Part shown: one piece after another, positions 26,246 through 33,520 of the stretch
How the letters are laid out: every line of letters starts with the position of its first letter
Position numbering within the stretch: the first letter of the stretch is position 1
Virus record (IMG/VR): IMGVR_UViG_3300029908_000007
Location: 98,309 to 162,308 of that record
Direction: 5' to 3' (one strand)
Length of the DNA: 64,000 nt
From: a virus
The notes under the pieces: generated by a model
Seen by the model: only the letters and a program-made list of their open reading frames with translations
What the model was told of the DNA's origin: nothing
The model's database searches: none
Position numbers and translations under genes: made by a program

Positions 26246-28431
26246 TATCTACCGCCCTGAGGTTGTCTGCTTCTAGACGTGGGATGAAAAAAAGATCCCT
26301 CTTCTTTTTTGACCGGAGTTCTTCCAACTATATCTAGGTTTTCTTTTACAGCTTTATTGAACTTATCTAATCCATCAGCGGCTGGGACTATCACATCTTT
26401 CAGTCCTCTAAAACTTTCCAATATAGCTTTGGAATCCGCTGCCAAAGCTTTGACCATTTCGTCTTCCGCTCTTCCGGTTTCACCGGGACCTTCCAACTTT
26501 TTCTTTGCCATTTCTTCGAACATATCTGTTCGACCAGCTCCTGCGGGCTGAGTTGTGCCCTTAATAAAAGCTTCCATTTGTTTGCGATTTTTAGCCATTT
26601 CAGGGTATTCTATAGCAGTTACTTTAAACAATTCTTGTTCTTGCTGATTGATTTGGCCACCGACTTCTCCCATTCCTTTAGCACTTAGTGGTCCCATCAT
26701 CTGCGCTCTTTTTGCGGCAAGACTCTTAGTTAGTACATCGCCTTGAGGCAAGCGATGAATTGCTCCAGCACCGGCTTTTTGTAATCTACCTACAAGATCT
26801 TCTGGAGATTTGCCATATTTACGGGATAACTCTTGTACTATGGGATGATCGGCAGATAATTGATCGGCGGGAATCGTAGAAAGCGAAGCTCTGTCCATTG
26901 GGGACATACCTCCAATTACGGAATCCTGAAGCATGCCAGCGGCACGCATGACGCCTTGAGGTCCGGTGTTGGCCGATGTTATCTGATTGAACGCCTGATA
27001 AGCACCTTGGGCGCCTTGAATGCCTCTGGTAGTGGGTTCCGCCATGAAACCGCCGAAGCGCTTTACAATGTTCTCGATATCTGCTTGATTACCGGTTTCA
27101 CTTCTAGAAATTACCTGAGCCGTGGCGTCTAGGAATTTGCGATTCTCTTCTCTGAATTCGCTGCCATCTAAACCCAGTCTATTGCCTTCGGCGATCATTT
27201 TGACAAATGCCTGAGTAGAAGCTTGTGAACTTCCCAGGGTTTGGGAAAGATTTCCCAGGATTCCACCGGCATTGGTGATATCCATGTTTCTTGCCGCTTG
27301 TAAGCCTGTGACAGAACCTCTGCCCATTCTAGTAGATCCGCCAGCTCCTATGATCTGGCCCGACATCTGGGCCGCCATGTCATCAGTAAATCCAGCACCA
27401 ACCGCTCGTTCTCTGAATCCTCCGGGGCCGTGAAAAGTGCTGTAATCCAAACCGAGTTGTCGTTGTGTGGAAAGATAGCCTCCAGCGGCTCCTCTAAACT
27501 GTTCTTGAGCCCTCAATTTCTTGAGCCCTTCGGGACTGGATTTAAGTGCTTCGTATTGTTTGGCTTGTTCTTCTTCGAATTCCTGTCGTAGCTCCGCCTG
27601 GACCATATCCTTTTGGCCTTGATTTCCGAACACACCCATAAGTGATTGTCTTGGCCTGAGAATCGCGGCTAGCGGATTATTCAGCCTACCTTCCATGCGC
27701 TCACCGGCGACGCCATGAGCTTTAGCTCTTTCACCCCTAAACATAAACTCTTCCATTGACTTGCCAGCGTAGAGTGCGTTGAACTGGGCTCCAGGGGCTC
27801 CGGCTTGAGCTATGGAAGCCGATAAGAGTTCTGTGGCTCTACCACCGGATTCCGCGAAAGATCTGCGAATGTTTTCGATCATCAAGGCGACACCGGTGAT
27901 GGCCGCTGCGGCGCCGGTTACAACGGCTGCGGTTCCTGTTATCGAAGAAGTGAGAGAAGAAAGAGCCGCAGTAGAACTACCTTGATTCCCAGGAGCTGGG
28001 CCGCCGGTTAGATTTCCACGGTTAACCAACGTATGTAGTTCGCCCGTGGTTCTAAGTTCTTGCTTCTTTAATTCGTTAAGCCTTTCCTGAATCTGAAACT
28101 TTCTTTGTTCGCTTGCTAATCCGCTGGCTTGTTCTTTATTTAGGTCGCCTTGAAGTTTTTTTATGACTTCCATCTTGCGACGGGTTTCTTCGAAAATCTT
28201 ATCGGATTGCTGTTTTGCTTTGTTTTGCTCTTGCTGGACCTGGCCCGAAGAAGGCGCTCCTGGAAGGCCTCCTAGACCCATGGCACGCATTTTCTGGTCG
28301 ATCTGGCGCTGCTGCTGGAGAAGATTGGCGGGATTATTCAGCTGATTGAGCTGTTCTTGCATCCTTTTGACGGCGCTTTGAAAAGCTTTATCATCCAGAT
28401 CAAGACTGATTTTTAGTTTTTTCTCTGCCAT
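26245..28431 (-). CDS. Tail tape measure protein
   Basis: A 728-aa protein starting MAEKKLKISLDLDDKAFQ. It has Gln/Lys-rich coiled coil at ~15-145, a hydrophobic Ala/Gly/Val segment at ~155-190 (VVTGAAAAITGVAL), then a long helical region with Met/Gly-rich repeats. This is the usual make-up of a tape measure, which sets tail length; at roughly 0.15 nm per residue it predicts a tail tube near 100-110 nm. Upstream lie TGATATAAC and a palindromic AATCTTT motif pair. Confidence 0.8.
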   Translation of the reverse strand: MAEKKLKISLDLDDKAFQSAVKRMQEQLNQLNNPANLLQQQRQIDQKMRAMGLGGLPGAPSSGQVQQEQNKAKQQSDKIFEETRRKMEVIKKLQGDLNKEQASGLASEQRKFQIQERLNELKKQELRTTGELHTLVNRGNLTGGPAPGNQGSSTAALSSLTSSITGTAAVVTGAAAAITGVALMIENIRRSFAESGGRATELLSASIAQAGAPGAQFNALYAGKSMEEFMFRGERAKAHGVAGERMEGRLNNPLAAILRPRQSLMGVFGNQGQKDMVQAELRQEFEEEQAKQYEALKSSPEGLKKLRAQEQFRGAAGGYLSTQRQLGLDYSTFHGPGGFRERAVGAGFTDDMAAQMSGQIIGAGGSTRMGRGSVTGLQAARNMDITNAGGILGNLSQTLGSSQASTQAFVKMIAEGNRLGLDGSEFREENRKFLDATAQVISRSETGNQADIENIVKRFGGFMAEPTTRGIQGAQGAYQAFNQITSANTGPQGVMRAAGMLQDSVIGGMSPMDRASLSTIPADQLSADHPIVQELSRKYGKSPEDLVGRLQKAGAGAIHRLPQGDVLTKSLAAKRAQMMGPLSAKGMGEVGGQINQQEQELFKVTAIEYPEMAKNRKQMEAFIKGTTQPAGAGRTDMFEEMAKKKLEGPGETGRAEDEMVKALAADSKAILESFRGLKDVIVPAADGLDKFNKAVKENLDIVGRTPVKKEEGSFFHPTSRSRQPQGGR

Positions 28432-28479
28432 TTCAATACCTTAGCGGTTTGGTCTTTAAATACTAAAAGACCATATAGG

Positions 28480-28519
28480 TAAAGATTCCAATCTTTGACC
28501 CTACCCCGGCGTTATATCA
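28480..28519 (-). promoter_or_regulatory. Control region of the tape-measure operon: palindromic AAAGATTCCAATCTTT and TGATATA
   Basis: AAAGATTCCAATCTTT (28481-28496) is a perfect 16-bp inverted repeat built from two facing copies of the recurrent core. TGATATAAC (minus strand, 28513-28519) lies 16 bp upstream of it. A -10-like element followed by a dyad looks like a promoter with an operator just downstream, before the tape-measure start at 28431. Confidence 0.5.
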
Positions 28520-28532
28520 TAAATGGATGGAA

Positions 28533-28709
28533 TTACTGTGAAAACAATAGCTTAATAGGCCCCGCTATGGCCGCAAACAACGTGACGTAGATGAGATAGA
28601 ACTGAAAGGGGCTAAAACCCCTTTCCTTAAAAGACATGAATAGAAGGATGGGCCCAAACACCACCAGCATATCTAGCCAAGCTCTCAGATAGGCCTTGAC
28701 ATATTTCAA
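28533..28709 (-). CDS. Small two-helix membrane protein (TTG start)
   Basis: A 58-codon frame begins with TTG immediately after the stop of the 28710-28898 gene and has GGGGAG nine bases upstream; an internal ATG at 28670 gives 45 aa. The product has two hydrophobic helices (MLVVFGPILLFM and FYLIYVTLFAAIAG). Caution: an 8-bp-stem hairpin (28604-28625) lies within the frame and could be a terminator instead. If real it may be holin-like. Confidence 0.45.
   Translation of the reverse strand: MKYVKAYLRAWLDMLVVFGPILLFMSFKERGFSPFQFYLIYVTLFAAIAGPIKLLFSQ
28604..28625 (-). terminator. Hairpin GAAAGGGG-CTAAAA-CCCCTTTC
   Basis: A perfect 8-bp stem with a 6-nt loop. The run of T needed for a classic intrinsic terminator is weak on both strands. 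It lies inside the candidate small membrane gene, so it is either a terminator after the 28710-28898 gene or a coding coincidence. Confidence 0.35.
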
Positions 28710-28898
28710 TTACTTGGTCTCCCCTAATTGCTTTACCAGCTTTGCTTTCTGGCCCACAAATACCTGGTCGAGATCGCTGCCGTCGCCTTTGATATTGCGT
28801 TCGGTGTATGAAATTAGTTTCTTAATGTACAGGCGTTCCGAGCTTTCTTTTTTCATTTTCTTCGCTTTCTTTTTGCTACCGGTCTGTTTTTTTGCCAT
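28710..28898 (-). CDS. Small Lys-rich protein, unknown function
   Basis: A 62-aa very basic protein (MAKKQTGSKKKAKKMKKESS) with a helical C-terminal half. It overlaps the 3' end of the endonuclease VII-like gene by 46 bp. AGGAG precedes the start. It could bind nucleic acid. Confidence 0.5.
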   Translation of the reverse strand: MAKKQTGSKKKAKKMKKESSERLYIKKLISYTERNIKGDGSDLDQVFVGQKAKLVKQLGETK

Positions 28899-29740
28899 GT
28901 TGTATCAGTGCTCCTATTGTTATTTAGGTATTCTATAGCTTTTAACATTAAGTCTTGTGAATCGCTAAAATGTCCTAAACCTCTATTGCATTTGTCACAC
29001 AGAAGGCCTCTGATTAAACCAGTCTTATGGTCGTGGTCTACAGACATACGCTTTTTAAAATCTTTTTGGTCTATTTTACATATAGCGCATTTTCCATCCT
29101 GTTGTCTCAAAAAATCTTCAAAATCTTCTAAATTTATTCCATAAGTAGATCTCAATTGACTATTTTTATATTGATGGGGTTTCTTTTTCCTTCTTTCATT
29201 ATCTTGCATTCTTACTCTCTCTATATTGTTCTTTTTCCAGTTATCCGGGGTTCCCAACTGACAATCTATACAAAAAGGTCTAGCGCCATCTTTAGTTCTT
29301 TTACTCGGATAAAATTCTGATAATTTTTTAGTTATTTTACATTTAAAGCAATTTTTAAGTCCTTCTAAAAAAAGAGGATTGTGGGGATGTTTGAAGCTTT
29401 TACCGAAAGGATTTTTAGAACGCATTAAGGTTTTGTCCATATGCGCCGTAGCCTCTTCTAGCCATCCATTTCTGCCAGCGATAACTGGAGCAGATGGGGA
29501 CTCTCTTTCCCAATCAGACGGTCTGTCAAATCTTTTAGCGTCTTCCATTATTTTTTCTTTAATCCAATATCCATTGGGTTTCTTTTTGGGTTTCATATGC
29601 GCTGTCAGTTCTGGTAACCACCCATTTATTCTGGATTTATCGTAAGCGTGTTTAGACTCCAACTTCCAGGCGCTCTTAGAATTAAATCTCAGAGCGTCCT
29701 CTCTACATTTTTCTTTAGTCCAATATCCCCAATTTTTCAT
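28853..29740 (-). CDS. Recombination endonuclease VII-like HNH nuclease with N-terminal repeat modules
   Basis: A 295-aa protein. Two ~45-residue modules (about 5-49 and 56-101) share GYW-x-KEK, a basic helix and NGWL-x-E-x-TAHM, known from phage homing nucleases. Then a Cys4 zinc element (CFKCK ... CIDC, ~136-160). The C-terminal domain LRSTYGINLEDFEDFLRQQ, CAICK, VDHDHKTG and LLCDKCN is the endonuclease VII (T4 gp49-type) ββα-metal nuclease. It may be a mobile endonuclease rather than the Holliday-junction resolvase. Its ATG lies one base after the PagL-like stop. Confidence 0.75.
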   Translation of the reverse strand: MKNWGYWTKEKCREDALRFNSKSAWKLESKHAYDKSRINGWLPELTAHMKPKKKPNGYWIKEKIMEDAKRFDRPSDWERESPSAPVIAGRNGWLEEATAHMDKTLMRSKNPFGKSFKHPHNPLFLEGLKNCFKCKITKKLSEFYPSKRTKDGARPFCIDCQLGTPDNWKKNNIERVRMQDNERRKKKPHQYKNSQLRSTYGINLEDFEDFLRQQDGKCAICKIDQKDFKKRMSVDHDHKTGLIRGLLCDKCNRGLGHFSDSQDLMLKAIEYLNNNRSTDTTWQKNRPVAKRKRRK

Positions 29741-29741
29741 A

Positions 29742-30227
29742 TCACCATTTCAAACTAAATTCAAGGTTGATAAAGTCCCGACCAAGATTTTGTGGATATA
29801 AATCACAATTTGAGATGTGATTGTATTCAATCCCCATCCCAGCTCCGTCTTCATCCCTTATTCCAATCCCCAGATTCTCATTAAAGTTGGGAAATATCCC
29901 GCCCAAATAACTATCTGTTGATGTAATCATAGCCAATCCAATCCCACTCCTAATTTCCACAATGCCTTCATGCACAACAATACCAAGTCCGGAGCTTCCA
30001 TAAAGACTACTACTCCTAGCCGGATTGCCACTATTGTCGGTCCAATAACCTACCTTGTTCTGCCAGTAAAGTGATCTTAATAGATAGTAGCGATAGCCCA
30101 AATCCACGGTTTTCGTCTCGATCATCGAATTAGTAGCACTAGGTCCCACACCTAGGCCGTAATTGATGAAGGCTTCATCGGCGAAGACTTGGCTGGCGAG
30201 TAGAAGTAGAAAGAGATATTTCATCAT
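29742..30227 (-). CDS. PagL-like lipid A 3-O-deacylase (outer-membrane beta-barrel)
   Basis: A 161-aa protein with a classic signal peptide (MMKYLFLLLLASQVFA, then D). The mature part is a small beta-barrel with aromatic strands and a C-terminal strand ending FSLKW. The motif EYNHISN near the end matches the PagL active-site signature H-x-S-N: H137 and S139, with D151 fourteen residues after the His where PagL has Glu. PagL removes an acyl chain from lipid A in the outer membrane. Start could be either of two adjacent ATGs (30227 or 30224), after GAGGG. A phage copy may alter the host surface. Confidence 0.6.
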   Translation of the reverse strand: MMKYLFLLLLASQVFADEAFINYGLGVGPSATNSMIETKTVDLGYRYYLLRSLYWQNKVGYWTDNSGNPARSSSLYGSSGLGIVVHEGIVEIRSGIGLAMITSTDSYLGGIFPNFNENLGIGIRDEDGAGMGIEYNHISNCDLYPQNLGRDFINLEFSLKW

Positions 30228-30244
30228 TTTCCCTCATTTTTTAA

Positions 30245-30306
30245 AGTGCGTGGGCCGCTGGACCACCCTATCTCCACTTAGCCGGAATTGTACCGGCACC
30301 CGCGCA
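30245..30306 (-). other. Structured intergenic segment with nested inverted repeats
   Basis: On the minus strand GTGCGCGGG pairs with CCCACGCAC (one mismatch) and encloses GCCGG-TACAATT-CCGGC, a 5-bp stem with a 7-nt loop that looks like a tRNA T-arm. No acceptor or anticodon partner fits, so I do not call a tRNA. It sits in the 107-bp gap before the PagL-like gene and may be a leader structure or tRNA remnant. Confidence 0.3.
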
Positions 30307-30334
30307 CCCTCAGCCCTCCGAAGAGAGCGGAGAT

Positions 30335-30541
30335 TTAAAATTCACTGTAAGGACCGGACCAGTCCCCGCCACGTTTACCGATGCAAAATAATCGCTTGGA
30401 GACGTATCCACAGATGGGTTCCATCCAATGAGCGCGGGTCCAATGACACACCAGCAGAGGATATTGGCAGAGCATCCACTGATCTTCGCGGTGAAAGACC
30501 AGCCATCCGAAAATAACGGGCACCCTAAAATACAACTTCAT
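30335..30541 (-). CDS. Small Trp-rich protein downstream of the Ead/Ea22-like gene
   Basis: A 68-aa frame starting MKLYFRVPVIFGWLVFH, overlapping by ATGA the restored stop of the Ead/Ea22-like gene at 30538. It is rich in Trp, Cys and His, with a basic C-terminus. In the raw sequence it is fused in frame to the Ead-like gene by a one-base insertion upstream, but as an independent gene its start and coupling make sense. Function unknown. Confidence 0.5.
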   Translation of the reverse strand: MKLYFRVPVIFGWLVFHREDQWMLCQYPLLVCHWTRAHWMEPICGYVSKRLFCIGKRGGDWSGPYSEF

Positions 30542-30787
30542 CCCCCGCCTCCCTCTTTCATGGCCTCTAGGCTGCGGATACGGGCTATGAGTTCGAGGAT
30601 CGCGGTGGGGGTTGCAAGCTGCGATGAACTCAGAATCCTCTTTTGGTTTGTGCCCAGTGTAAGCCACATACCAAACATCACGAGTAATGTGCGCCGTCTG
30701 AATTACATCATTGTCAGCCGTCTTATGCCAAGGTCCCGGCGTCGCCGACCGTGCGAGTTTTTCAAGAGCGTCGTAATCTGTGGTCAT
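30538..30787 (-). pseudogene. Ead/Ea22-like phage protein, frameshifted by one base
   Basis: The frame starts at the ATG 30785-30787 after AAAGGA and reads DYDALEKLARSATPGPW ... SEFIAACNP, the Ead/Ea22 family pattern. At the G5 run 30607-30611 (C5 on the coding strand) the frame breaks. Removing one base gives the expected family ending TAILELIARIRSLEAMKEG and a stop that overlaps the next ATG. The intact product would be 82 aa. The break may be an assembly error in a homopolymer or a true mutation. Family function is unknown (lambda ea22 region). Confidence 0.7.
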
Positions 30788-30848
30788 GGGGTTCCTTTCA
30801 GCCTCCCTTGCGGTCGGCAATTACCTAATCATCAAATGATATTCACGC

Positions 30849-31223
30849 CTAGCGGCCCACGCACCGAACCGCATAGGTACTGATGCGGAAGCCATAGTAC
30901 ACGACGCCGCCGAGGCTGCCGTTGAATATCCACGCACTGTAGCGACCGCCGGAGAACACCGAGGCGGACCAAAAGCTTTCTACGTCAGGGATAACATTGA
31001 GCAGTCCGTTCTCAATGGCCACGGAGATTTCATCCCTTGTTGGGATGCCCCATGCCCTGTCTTTGAATTTACCTAATTCAGCCACAAAAGACGCTTGTGT
31101 GATCTCAATGGCTTTGTCGAAAGCATACTTGTCTTTCAGCGGAGGACTCCAGAGGAGATTCGTTTGATTGTCTCTCCAGAAAACGAGGCCTTTTTTATTC
31201 GTGATCTTTGTAAAAGATTTCAT
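30849..31223 (-). CDS. DUF1566/Lcl-type domain protein
   Basis: A 124-aa single-domain protein. It has GLVFWRDNQTNLLW at 12-25, WGIPTRDEI at ~58-66, then SFWSASVFSGGRYSAW and the final strand YAVRCVGR. This order (W-x-x-P-T-x-x-E, W-S-A-S, Y-A-V-R-C-V) is the DUF1566/Lcl fold found in adhesins and as a variable domain in some diversity-generating systems. No signal peptide. ATGA-coupled to the upstream MazG-like gene. Confidence 0.65.
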   Translation of the reverse strand: MKSFTKITNKKGLVFWRDNQTNLLWSPPLKDKYAFDKAIEITQASFVAELGKFKDRAWGIPTRDEISVAIENGLLNVIPDVESFWSASVFSGGRYSAWIFNGSLGGVVYYGFRISTYAVRCVGR

Positions 31224-31552
31224 AGTTTCTCTTTCTCCGTTGAAGACGTGTGAGGCTGTTCATCTAGCAATGCGCCATGTTCCTTGGATCGTCCGAGAAA
31301 CTTTTCAAACCGCTGTTTCTTTTCCATGACTCTTTGAGCGAAGTCATCGGGCCATTTAACGAGACCTTCTTCAATACACTTTTCCATCATCCCGTTTAAA
31401 TCTGCCCATTCGTGCATGATGCGTTCGGCGTTGGTGTAGGGCTGTCCCGGCTGTATCTCTCCCAAGCTAAACCTGGCAGCTTTGCTGGCTCGTTGCGCGA
31501 CTTCGCCACACTCTTCCATTAAATTTATCAAAATATGTTCTGTTCTATCCAT
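31220..31552 (-). CDS. MazG-like all-alpha nucleotide pyrophosphohydrolase
   Basis: I choose the ATG at 31552 (after GGAGGAGTG), giving 110 aa. The helical segment LMEECGEVAQRASKAARF supplies the E-E-x-x-E metal-binding motif, and EWADLNGMMEKCIEEG supplies the second E-x-x-D motif of the MazG/dUTPase-like fold. It probably hydrolyses non-canonical or excess (d)NTPs and fits the nucleotide-pool genes nearby. Confidence 0.65.
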   Translation of the reverse strand: MDRTEHILINLMEECGEVAQRASKAARFSLGEIQPGQPYTNAERIMHEWADLNGMMEKCIEEGLVKWPDDFAQRVMEKKQRFEKFLGRSKEHGALLDEQPHTSSTEKEKL

Positions 31553-31616
31553 CACTCCTCCGAAACCGGCGGCCTACTTATTGTCAGATTTCTGGGTTTA
31601 CTGACGGTAATTGGAT

Positions 31617-31754
31617 TCATTCATCGTTTACCCCAAACATTCGACAAAGTTTTGTAAGTACTTTCAAGACTGACTTTCGATCCATTCTTAAAAGAAGATC
31701 AGCACATCGCCCATAAATCACATCCTCGAATGCTTCTCTCTGTTTTGGTGTCAT
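31617..31754 (-). CDS. Tiny helical basic protein
   Basis: A 45-codon gene in an otherwise empty gap: ATG at 31752-31754 after AAAGG, starting MTPKQREAFEDVIYGRCADL and ending with GVNDE. It is amphipathic helical throughout. There is no homology I can recognise. Support comes from its start signal and from filling the gap between two genes of the same strand. Confidence 0.45.
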   Translation of the reverse strand: MTPKQREAFEDVIYGRCADLLLRMDRKSVLKVLTKLCRMFGVNDE

Positions 31755-31788
31755 TGTTCAGCCTTTCTTAAGCACAATCCTACCAGGC

Positions 31789-32064
31789 TTATTCTGACGC
31801 ATCAGCTTTTGCCGGGTTACTCTTGTGTGCTTCCCATCCTAGACGAAAAGCATTTTTCAATCGAACGTCTACCGACGCTCCAACTTTAATTCGATCCTCA
31901 CAAAATCGTCTAAGAGCCAGTTCGAATGGTCGACGAGCCTCTGGAATATTTTCAAGATAGGCATATTCATCCTCTCTGATTCTGTGTTTAAACCCATCTC
32001 TTTTGGCCTCAGCTTCACCCCGTGGTGAATCCTCGTACCGCCTCATTTGACCTCGATCATCCAT
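31789..32064 (-). CDS. Hypothetical protein
   Basis: A 91-aa charged helical protein starting MDDRGQMRRYEDSPRG, preceded by AAGGA. A central segment EARRPFELALRRFCEDRI and FRLGWEAHKSN is typical of small phage accessory proteins. No function assigned. Confidence 0.55.
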   Translation of the reverse strand: MDDRGQMRRYEDSPRGEAEAKRDGFKHRIREDEYAYLENIPEARRPFELALRRFCEDRIKVGASVDVRLKNAFRLGWEAHKSNPAKADASE

Positions 32065-32099
32065 TTTTATTTCCTTTCTTCAGCGTAGTCCTGCGCGGT

Positions 32100-32243
32100 T
32101 CAGCGTTTCATATTTTGATGATTGACAACATCTCGTCGACAGAAACTGGGATCGGTGTCGTCATTCCCAGTACAGACGAGCTTCCCATCAGTAGAACAAG
32201 CGCTTAAAGCAATCATGGCAATTAAAATCATTAGCAGTTTCAT
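32100..32243 (-). CDS. Tiny lipoprotein
   Basis: A 47-aa product with a textbook lipoprotein signal: MKLLMILIAMIALSAC, lipobox LSAC, mature part about 32 residues with two further Cys. AAGGGG lies 5 bases before the ATG, and the ATG overlaps the stop of the upstream gene (ATGA). Size and signal recall the outer-membrane spanin Rz1, but the mature part is not Pro-rich and no inner-membrane spanin partner is evident. An outer-membrane lipoprotein of unknown role. Confidence 0.6.
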   Translation of the reverse strand: MKLLMILIAMIALSACSTDGKLVCTGNDDTDPSFCRRDVVNHQNMKR

Positions 32244-32614
32244 AGTTTCCCCTTTGTTAGTAGACCGTTTACAATCAAATCTTTAAAGTATTTTACAGGC
32301 AATCTTCGGACCTGAGTTCTCTTCCGCCAGTTCCCGAGATCGTATGGGTGTGTGGGAACGTCTCTGCAGAAAATTTCAGAATTACAAACGTAATGGGTGA
32401 AGCCGGGTCCAGCATACTCTAGGATGGTTAGACGAAAGCCGTCTTCGCTCGGGACTGGAGAATATACGGGGTCTCCATTTTTATTAGTTAGGCCGTGAAG
32501 AACGAATTCGATGTTATTTCCTAAAACAAAGAAAAGAACGTCGCCGTAATAGATGTCTCCGGGTTTAGGGGGACTAAGGACAAGTTTTGCGCGTCTAAGG
32601 GCTTCAACGATCAT
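32240..32614 (-). CDS. Hypothetical protein
   Basis: A 124-aa protein starting MIVEALRRAKLVLSPP. It has a beta-rich centre (YYGDVLFFVLGNNIEFVLHG) and FTHYVCNSEIFC. A strong candidate promoter lies just upstream (32623-32649), predicting a transcript that starts about two bases before the ATG. No family recognised. Confidence 0.55.
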   Translation of the reverse strand: MIVEALRRAKLVLSPPKPGDIYYGDVLFFVLGNNIEFVLHGLTNKNGDPVYSPVPSEDGFRLTILEYAGPGFTHYVCNSEIFCRDVPTHPYDLGNWRKRTQVRRLPVKYFKDLIVNGLLTKGKL

Positions 32615-32622
32615 CCGTAGAT

Positions 32623-32649
32623 ATTATACCGACTTTTTAAGAATGTCAA
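32623..32649 (-). promoter_or_regulatory. Promoter with consensus -35 and -10 and a 15-bp spacer
   Basis: TTGACA (minus strand, 32644-32649), 15 bp, TATAAT (32623-32628). It lies across the 3' end of the HAD gene and points to the gene starting at 32614. Both hexamers are perfect, but the spacer is two bases short of the usual 17, and the predicted start leaves almost no leader. Confidence 0.55.
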
Positions 32650-33037
32650 GGGCTAAATTTACGTCTTCTGAAGTTAGTCCAACATACGGGAATGTTTTAA
32701 CAAAGTGATCTTCTAGGCCTGTAAATCCTCTTTCATCGTCTATAATAACGTAATGAGTTATTTCTGGATTTCTGGCTAAATGGGCCCTGATCTGATTCCC
32801 TCGTTCGCCCTTCTCATCTCCGGTAATTCCTATAACTCTAGAGGAATCGATGCCGTTGGCTTGTAAAGTCTTTTTACATTGTTCTTCGCCTAAATGACGC
32901 CAACTCGAAGATATGACAATTTTTAAATCGGGTTCTTGATCCAAAAGAGACTGAAAATTCTTACAAGCGACTTTAGAGAAATTATAATTTCCAAACGTAA
33001 ATATGACACCGTCAAAATCTGCGTATACCGCCTTCAT
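32624..33037 (-). CDS. HAD-superfamily hydrolase (Swiss-army-knife RNA-repair HAD type)
   Basis: A 137-aa protein with the HAD motifs in order: D7-F-D9-G in YADFDGVIF (nucleophile and acid/base Asp), ISSSWR (motif II Ser), and VIIDDERG (motif IV Asp pair). The I-S-S-S-W-R and I-x-G-I-T-G-D segments match small HAD phosphatases of the RNA-repair-associated group. It could be a 3'- or 5'-phosphatase on nucleic acids or nucleotides. ATGA-coupled to the upstream gene. Confidence 0.7.
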   Translation of the reverse strand: MKAVYADFDGVIFTFGNYNFSKVACKNFQSLLDQEPDLKIVISSSWRHLGEEQCKKTLQANGIDSSRVIGITGDEKGERGNQIRAHLARNPEITHYVIIDDERGFTGLEDHFVKTFPYVGLTSEDVNLALDILKKSV

Positions 33038-33312
33038 AATCTTCTCCCCGGATATCCATCTGGGATACCCTCAATTTCTGAATATTTGTAGAATTTTGTC
33101 AACGACTCAATGGTATCCAGAGTGTCTTGTTTCCATCCACTGACTTCGCCGATATAAAAATTACAAACAATTACTGGAACGTGTAGGGCCGCCGACATAA
33201 TAGCCGCGCCTTCGGGTCCACCAAAAGAGGTCTGTTCTGAGAACCACTTCTGGATAAATGGTCGATTGACGTCGTAAGCGGTAATGCTAACCCTCACTAT
33301 TGCCTTCTTCAT
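33034..33312 (-). CDS. Hypothetical protein upstream of the HAD hydrolase
   Basis: A 92-aa protein starting MKKAIVRVSITAYD, with strand-helix alternation and SFGGPEGAAIMSAALHVPVIVCNF. It overlaps both neighbours (HAD by 4 bp, CxxC protein by 26 bp). No known family. Confidence 0.55.
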   Translation of the reverse strand: MKKAIVRVSITAYDVNRPFIQKWFSEQTSFGGPEGAAIMSAALHVPVIVCNFYIGEVSGWKQDTLDTIESLTKFYKYSEIEGIPDGYPGRRL

Positions 33313-33511
33313 CGCTCAACTCATCAAAAGTAATGGTCTCTGGCATATCGGTTAGGATTAGATCTTCTTTGCCTAAAATCTTTTCGACCAACCCAAAAAG
33401 GTGTGTTCGTTCGGAATCGTCTTCGCTGAAATCAAGCAATTCTCCGATAGCACCAAGAGCTTCCCGGTTTGTAAGTTTTTCTTTTTCCCACTGTAAACAG
33501 ACCACACACAT
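33287..33511 (-). CDS. Small CxxC phage protein
   Basis: A 74-aa protein starting MCVVCLQWEKEKLTNREAL. The N-terminal C-x-x-C with the following W-E-K-x-K-L-T-x-x-E-A is a common small phage family. The rest is acidic and helical. GGAG precedes the start. Possibly metal-binding; role unknown. Confidence 0.6.
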   Translation of the reverse strand: MCVVCLQWEKEKLTNREALGAIGELLDFSEDDSERTHLFGLVEKILGKEDLILTDMPETITFDELSDEEGNSEG

Positions 33512-33520
33512 ACTATCTCC

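Noticed and set aside
30335-30820. A single 161-residue protein
   Set aside because: It is two genes joined by a one-base insertion in a G5 run; each half makes sense only after restoring the frame.
30849-31223. Diversity-generating retroelement target
   Set aside because: No reverse transcriptase or template repeat was found in the window; kept only as a domain observation.
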